A DNA stretch of 14,784 bases from Conidiobolus incongruus B7586 (lineage: Eukaryota; Entomophthoromycota; Entomophthoromycetes; Entomophthorales; Conidiobolaceae): positions 1 to 14,784 of the forward strand of contig JNEM01008872.1 of the NCBI GenBank assembly GCA_000697335.1, in the 5' to 3' direction. Below are positions 9,496 through 14,784 of this stretch, piece by piece. Position 1 is the first letter of the stretch; every line of letters starts with the position of its first letter. The notes under the pieces were generated by a model. The model was not told the origin of the DNA. It did not search any database and saw nothing but the letters and a program-made list of their open reading frames with translations. The translations under genes and the position numbers were made by a program.

Positions 9496-10633
9496 TAAAC
9501 ATTTTAATATTTAAAAAATAAAAATAAATATATAATATAAAATTAATAATTTCTTTTATTTTTAATAATTTTTTGCTATACTTTTAGTAAAGATCTAATA
9601 TTTAAAAAACAATTCTTTTTATTAAGGACTAAAATTTGATATTTCACAAACTAATTAAATTTTCCTATAGAAATTATTTTTCTTGTAAGCTGGTTTTTTA
9701 ATTACCTAAAGCAATTATAATCACATAGGTTAGAGTCTAAAGAATATACTAGATATGGTTGTTTTTTCAAGTTATTTTTAATTAGAAAGTTTTTTATAAT
9801 TTTTAATTTATGTATTTTATAATTATCATATAAAATAATAAGTTTTTTTAAATTATATTGAGAATACTAATTAAAAATAGCTTTATTTAAAAAAATAATA
9901 TAAAATTTATCATTAATTAAATTTCTTTTAAAAAATAAATAGGAATAACAAATATTATTATAATTTATTATAATAATCAATTTTTACTTATTAATATAGT
10001 GTTTATTTAAAAGAATTTATAAAAAAGGTTAATTTAACTTAATTTAACATTTTGATTTATATTTTAATAAAAGATTATATAAAGGGATTTAAGATTTATT
10101 AATTATAATAATTTATTATAAAAGATTCAATTTCTAGTTATACCTTAGTAAATTTTATTTAATAATAACTACTCTAACTTTTTTCAAGTTTCAATTAAAT
10201 TATAAGCTATTTATTTAATATTTTTATTAATTAATTTTAATTTAAATTTTAATATATATAAAATACTTATATAACTAATATTAAAATATTTTGATAATTC
10301 TTTAACTAAAATAAAAAAGTATTTTTTAATATATTTTTTCATTCTATTAATAATTAAAAATATAATAATTAAAATTAATTTTTTAAATTTTAATAGATTT
10401 TAAATAACTTTTCTCTTAATTTTAAAATAATTTATTTAATAATAAATTGTTAATTTAAATAATATTTTATTATTAAAAGCTATATATAAATTTTAAATAA
10501 TTTTAAAGGATTTATAATTTAGTTTTATTAATACTAAAATAAAAAACTATTGATAATTATTATTTAGTTTAAGTATAATTAAATTATACAACCAATTTTA
10601 AAAAATTATTTTTTTATTTGAAACTAATTATAA

Positions 10634-10670
10634 ATTTGAAAAATCAGAAATTAAAAAATTTCCTATTTCT
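10634..10670 (-). repeat. Terminal inverted repeat (5' end of copy 2)
   Basis: On the minus strand it reads taggaaattttttaatttc and onward into ttcaaat, close to the left end of copy 1 at 5408-5437. It is also an imperfect inverted match to the other end of its own copy. Confidence 0.5.
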
Positions 10671-11499
10671 TTAATTCTATGGTAATAATAAAAGAATAGA
10701 TATGATTAAATAAATTTTAATTTATTGATAATATAAAAATTGATATTCTTATTAAATTATAATCAAAATAATAAAAAAATTGATATATTAATTTGAATAT
10801 ATAATTTTAATAAATAATATTAGTAAAAAATAATTACAAATTATGTCCTTTACTATATTTTTTGCCACACATTTAGTTTTGCTCTATTTGATTTAAATTG
10901 AATTTTTGAAGACATATATCATTAGACCAAATATTGTAATTGATAATATTTGAATCAAAATTTAAGTTATTTGAATTTGATTATTCAAAAGAATATTTCA
11001 ACTGGGAATATGAAACCATTATGATATTTCCACACAATTTTTATTTTGTATTCCAAGTCGCCATGGGTAATGTAATTAACCGTATTTAGGAGTTTCCCAA
11101 TTTCAAGTCTGGGTAGAGTGGCAGTATTGTGAAGGTTTGTCAGATTTTGATCAAGTTTTTCCCATTGATTTTATTTTGGATTCGAAGTTTAAGTGGTGTA
11201 TTATTAATGAATGAATAACTGACTGAAAGATTTGATGACTATTTTTGAAACTTTGCAACTTGAAGTTATGTCATCTTTCATTTGATTCATATCATTGCTC
11301 TAGAAACTTCATAAAGTGGAAGCTCAAAAATGGTTTGTATGAATTTTTTGTACTACATATATTTTTCGGTAGAGGATATTTTTTTAATTTGGTTTAGTTA
11401 TAATGGATAAATATTGGATCAAATTCGATTTTATTCAATTCTTAATTCTGATATATTTGAGTAATATTGAGATAAATGAAATTATTAGAATTTAAAATT
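10671..11499. other. Intergenic DNA upstream of the transporter gene, with a GC-richer patch
   Basis: The first part is plain AT-rich sequence. From about 11040 to 11340 the composition is noticeably less extreme, and one frame stays open without an ATG for 44 codons (11080-11211). I do not recognise its translation. The patch could be a distal regulatory region of the transporter gene, a 5' untranslated exon, or an eroded piece of another gene. Nothing in the sequence decides between these. Confidence 0.4.
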
Positions 11500-11719
11500 T
11501 CCAGGTATAAATATTGGTGTTGTGATTGGGTAGAGTATCATTCATTGTTTTGTAATTATTAGCTGGTTTCTGTCTTTATCGTGTCTTCTGGTCTTCACTG
11601 TGTAGTTAAGATCAGTATCTTGCATTTTTGATTTCATCCTTGTAATCTATTTGGTTTCATTTGTCCACTAAAAAGATTCAATTTTTATTACACTCAATAT
11701 AGATCTTTATCATTTCATC
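11500..11719 (+). promoter_or_regulatory. Probable promoter and 5' leader of the transporter gene
   Basis: The 220 bases before the start codon are less AT-rich than the DNA further upstream. They hold a TATA-like tataaata (11506-11513) followed at once by two inverted CCAAT boxes (attgg at 11513-11517 and 11525-11529). A T/C-rich tract follows at about 11567-11600, of a kind often found near fungal transcription starts. The ATG at 11720 has an A at position -3, favourable for fungal initiation. These short elements are weak evidence in AT-rich DNA; the support comes from their grouping and position. Confidence 0.4.
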
Positions 11720-13087
11720 ATGTCTCAAATGACCGAGTCTAATCAGTTTAACTCTTTAAATATCAAAAATAATCAATTATCTCACGACATAGAACAAGGT
11801 TCATCAGATACTGATCGCACTAAAACTGATGTCAACAGTGCTCCCACCAACAGTTCTGGGAAGCGTAATTATATGAATGATGTAGATCGTGGTTATGCTT
11901 GGGTAGTTGTTGCTGGCTCTTTTTTGGTCTTCTTTGTAGTATTAGGTTTTATGTATACTTTCGGTGTATTTCTTCAATTTTATATTACCAAAGATTTTGC
12001 TGGAAGAATGGATACTTTCACCGGCTCTTTCATTGGAACATTGGGCAATTGTATTCTTGCTCTAATGGGAATGGTTTCAGGTCCTTTAACTGACAAAATT
12101 GGATATAAAACTACCCTTGCTATTGGTAGTTTTCTAATTTGTCTTGGACAATTATTAGCGTCATTTTCCACTGAGGTTTGGCATTTATTCTTGACTCAGG
12201 GTTTTCTTGTTGGGTTTGGAAGTTCCTTGGCCTTTTTCCCAGCAGTAAGTGCTCCAGCCTTCTGGTTCAAGGATATGAAGGGCCTTGCAATTGGTGTTAG
12301 TGTTGCTGGATCCGGTATCGGTGGTCTCGTATGGAGTCCCATGATTCAAGCCATGCTTGATTCAATTGGATTCCGCTGGTGTCTTCGCGCGTGCTGTTTA
12401 ATTTCTGCTGTGTGTATGTTTATTGCCTTTCTCCTCATCAAAGTCAAACCCATTTCTGCCTCTGAAGCCAAGAAACCTGTTGATCTTGCTCTCATTCGTG
12501 ATCCTAAGTTCTTATCTCTCTTCTGGACTGGATTAGTCTCTTCGTTTGGCTTCCTCGTTCCTTTTTATCTTCTCCCTTCATATGGTAAAGCAAAGGGCTT
12601 GACACCTTCTCAAAGCAGTATCGCAGTTGGTTTGATTAACGGCGGTTCTGCTCTTGGTCGTATCATTCTTGGTAGTGCAGCTGATCACATCGGTCGTATC
12701 AACATGTCATTCTTAGGTCTCTTCGTTGCTGGTTTGATTTGTCTCGTATGCTGGCTATTTGCCAACTCTTTCGGTGTTTTACTCGTATTTGTTATTATTT
12801 ACGGTTTTTCATCTGGTGCATTTATCAGTATTTTCCCCGCACTTACTTCTGATATCTTTTATATGTACAACCTTGCCTCAGTGAATGGTCTTCTTTACGT
12901 CAGTACCGCTATTCCTAACTTGGTTGGTACTCCCATTGCTTCTACCATCCTTACAAATAATACCCATAATGGGGTTCCAGACTTCGTACCAGTTATCTTG
13001 TATGCTGGTATTATTCCCTTGGTCTCTTGCCTCGGTCTCATTTCTCTCAAATGGTTGTCCTCTACAAATTTATTTGCCAAAACCTAA
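11720..13087 (+). CDS. MFS transporter of the monocarboxylate transporter-like (MCT/MCH) family
   Basis: An intact, intron-free 455-residue protein. A hydrophilic Ser/Asn/Thr-rich N-terminal tail of about 55 residues probably faces the cytosol. The DRGYAWVVV motif (56-64) opening helix 1 is the fungal form of the monocarboxylate-porter signature. Twelve membrane segments lie at roughly 60-88, 102-122, 132-150, 155-178, 188-214, 218-241, 264-285, 298-319, 329-347, 351-373, 384-409 and 424-445. The MFS loop motif is seen as GPLTDKIGYK (121-130) between helices 2 and 3, and again as ADHIGR (321-326) between helices 8 and 9. The short loop after helix 6 (about 242-262) and the ten-residue tail are compact compared with animal MCTs. 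Fungal relatives include the yeast Mch proteins, of which Mch5 carries riboflavin; most others have no known substrate and need not carry monocarboxylates. The substrate here cannot be read from sequence. The first ATG is chosen because of its A at -3; Met4 is the only close alternative. Composition and C-ending codons (atc, ctc, gtc) contrast strongly with the flanking DNA. Confidence 0.95.
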   Translation: MSQMTESNQFNSLNIKNNQLSHDIEQGSSDTDRTKTDVNSAPTNSSGKRNYMNDVDRGYAWVVVAGSFLVFFVVLGFMYTFGVFLQFYITKDFAGRMDTFTGSFIGTLGNCILALMGMVSGPLTDKIGYKTTLAIGSFLICLGQLLASFSTEVWHLFLTQGFLVGFGSSLAFFPAVSAPAFWFKDMKGLAIGVSVAGSGIGGLVWSPMIQAMLDSIGFRWCLRACCLISAVCMFIAFLLIKVKPISASEAKKPVDLALIRDPKFLSLFWTGLVSSFGFLVPFYLLPSYGKAKGLTPSQSSIAVGLINGGSALGRIILGSAADHIGRINMSFLGLFVAGLICLVCWLFANSFGVLLVFVIIYGFSSGAFISIFPALTSDIFYMYNLASVNGLLYVSTAIPNLVGTPIASTILTNNTHNGVPDFVPVILYAGIIPLVSCLGLISLKWLSSTNLFAKT

Positions 13088-13200
13088 TTTCAAAATTTTC
13101 TAATTATCGTATCATATCCTATCAATTTCAAAATTTAATTCCTAGTAATTATATTTGTAAATTATTTCTAAATAAAATTAATACTTAATGAATTAGAGTT
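13088..13200 (+). terminator. 3' untranslated region with possible polyadenylation signal
   Basis: The TAA stop at 13085-13087 is followed by AT-rich DNA with an aataaa hexamer at 13171-13176, 84 bases downstream. This fits a short fungal 3' UTR. Such hexamers are common by chance here, so the exact cleavage point is unknown. Confidence 0.35.
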
Positions 13201-14784
13201 TATAATTTTGGATATATGACAAGATTTGGTTATTAATCTTTATGCATATTAATAAATTTGAATTTAATAAAATTCTTTGAATTCCAAGCTGGACGATTAA
13301 TTTATTAATACTATTAGATATGATTTATAATAATTTGACATTATCCCTTTGCGCAAATAATTCGATTTTTTCATAATACCAAAATTTAGAAATAATTATA
13401 ATATAAAATTAGTTTTTTGGAATGTATTTGACAGAAATTTTAAACATACCAAGATCCTTGTCATCATTGTTTATTTGTTTTTTATTATAAGATTAATAAA
13501 ATGAATATATTTTAATGATTTTATGAATATGAAAATATTGTTCAGTAGTAATAAGATTCTTGTTAAAAATGAATCATGACTTGGTTAACGATATTATCCA
13601 AGCGATGATTATATCAGTTGATAACGGTGATAAAAATCATAATTTTACAATAAGGTTTTGATAATTTCAAATAAAAAGTGGGAGTCTTAACTAATTTTTG
13701 GTTAAGTATCAAAAATGTCAAAATCAGTTATGTTAGAGGTTACTCTACATATGATTATCTATCCATTAAAATATATACTTATTCTTGTATTTTAAGTTAC
13801 CATAATTTTTAATTTTATATCAATTTTCAACAGGAGATTTGAATTTTTTTATGTATAGATTAATGATTATATTAAAAATTTCAGATAGTATTAGTATTTC
13901 TAATCTCAGTCGGTTGTTTGGAAATAAACAATATGTTTAAAGTTTTCCCTATTCTGTTCATATATTCTAATCATTAGAATATAATGATTTGAACTTGTTA
14001 TATAATCAAGGAATTCCCGAGAATAAATTCCTAATTTGGTAGTACAAAAATCAATAATTTTTATCAATTGCAATAACTTAGATTTCTTTTGCGATTATAA
14101 TTAATTATAATGTATTAAACTTTCAAACAAAAAATATAATGTTACCTAACTTAATGGGATACAAAGTAAATACTAAATAATATTCGAAAAACCATTACTC
14201 TTAAAATTTATATATATATCAATTCTTAATTCAAATTTTAACCAGGAAAAAAATTTTAATATAATATTTATAATTGTTAAAATAAATGAAATTCAAAGCT
14301 GATATTCAAAAAAAATAAAATAAAAATCAATTTTAATATTAATTTGTTGTTGTGTTTCAATATATAGAAATATCTATTTTTTAGGTTTGATTTAAGATTA
14401 TATTAATATAGGAGTTTGTAGTAAATTAATTTAAATATCATTTTAATTATTTGATTTATTTTTTAGATATATATTCAAATATTAACGAATGTTATTACCA
14501 AAAATATTTCATATTTTCAATTAATATATGATGATTATTTGAATGATAGTTCAGATTTTATATTACTCTATAATAATATTTTTATGTTTTTAATTACATT
14601 AATAAATTATCAATTTAAAAGTAGAAATATTAAATTTTTGAGTTTTATTTTTTAGCTATTAATAAAAATTTATATAAATATTATTATTTATTTATTTTGA
14701 TTTATATTATATTATAAATCCATATAATCTATTATTACAGATAGTTCTTTGTATATAATAACTTAATATATTACTCTAAAATTT
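13201..14784. other. AT-rich intergenic DNA to the window end
   Basis: No open frame of note, RNA gene or repeat family was recognised. A mildly richer patch lies at about 13560-13760; its forward translation from about 13570 gave only a doubtful short resemblance to a retroelement integrase motif, which I do not call. No part of the mariner element or of the transporter was seen here. Confidence 0.55.

Larger units (their letters stand above)
9466..10670 (-). mobile_element. Degraded mariner-like (DD34D) DNA transposon, copy 2, inverted relative to copy 1
   Basis: Read on the minus strand this matches copy 1 from end to end. The transposase C-terminal part again shows the catalytic layout: an aspartate in a YDNYKIHK block (codon at 9825-9827) and, exactly 34 residues on, the D of CDYNCF (codon at 9720-9722). 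Both aspartates are therefore kept here, whereas copy 1 has Asn at the first of them. A stop codon at 9702-9704 sits at the same alignment position as the stop at 6439-6441 of copy 1, and both copies have Leu where the family has Pro in YSPDxxP. Differences between the copies are mostly transitions towards A or T. The coding region is full of stops, so the element is inactive. The third aspartate, rather than Glu, points to mariner (DD34D) rather than Tc1 (DD34E). Confidence 0.8.

Noticed and set aside
11080-11211. Possible chromodomain-like or other small protein in the open 44-codon frame
   Set aside because: It has no start codon and only loose agreement of a few aromatic residues; kept as a compositional observation only.
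11899-13103. Other-frame and opposite-strand open frames within the transporter gene (11899-12093, 11980-12171, 12885-13103, 12895-13080)
   Set aside because: All are shadows of the 455-codon gene, with no independent start context or family resemblance.
13570-13640. Piece with a DNG-like motif resembling an integrase core
   Set aside because: The resemblance is limited to three or four residues, with no flanking support.
1-14784. Mitochondrial origin of the window
   Set aside because: The AT-richness might suggest it, but there are no mitochondrial genes, rRNAs or tRNAs. The intact gene encodes a fungal nuclear-type MFS carrier and uses TGG for Trp, and the transposon content is nuclear in type.

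Overview
The window looks like nuclear DNA of an early-diverging fungus. It is extremely AT-rich, by eye well over 80% A+T outside genes, with one much more GC-balanced, intron-free gene for a fungal-type monocarboxylate-transporter-like (MCT/MCH family) membrane protein. A Conidiobolus-like or other zoopagomycete source would fit the composition and the DRGYAWVVV signature. That placement is a guess from memory of the family, not a demonstrated match.

Layout. Positions 1 to about 2290 are AT-rich sequence with no recognisable gene. About 2295-2790 (+) is an old, heavily broken Ty3/gypsy-type fossil (end of RNase H, then integrase). About 2790-4375 is again featureless apart from two short perfect palindromes. 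About 4375-5060 (+) is a second Ty3/gypsy fossil (reverse transcriptase into RNase H). About 5405-6674 (+) and 9466-10670 (-) are two degraded copies of one mariner-like (DD34D) DNA transposon in inverted orientation. Between them, at 7610-8945 (+), lies a near full-length pseudogene of the same transporter family as the intact gene. About 10670-11500 is AT-rich with a somewhat richer patch near 11040-11340. About 11500-11719 is the likely promoter and 5' leader. The intact transporter gene is 11720-13087 (+). From 13088 to the end is its 3' flank and AT-rich intergenic DNA.

How it fits together. Only one gene here appears functional: a 12-helix major facilitator superfamily transporter, probably in the plasma membrane or an organelle membrane, substrate unknown. 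About 2.8 kb upstream of it lies a dead paralogue. The pseudogene keeps some family-consensus residues that the living gene has lost (DGGY rather than DRGY; DRIGR rather than DHIGR), so it looks like a separate old paralogue and not a recent copy. The rest is transposon remains drifting towards A+T. The two mariner copies share at least one stop codon and the same proline-to-leucine changes. This means they came from an already dead template, were duplicated after death, or were hit by the same C-to-T mutational process.

I did not find a convincing new biological system. The most useful observations are the hidden paralogue pseudogene, the inverted mariner pair around it, and the two retroelement fossils that no open reading frame reveals.
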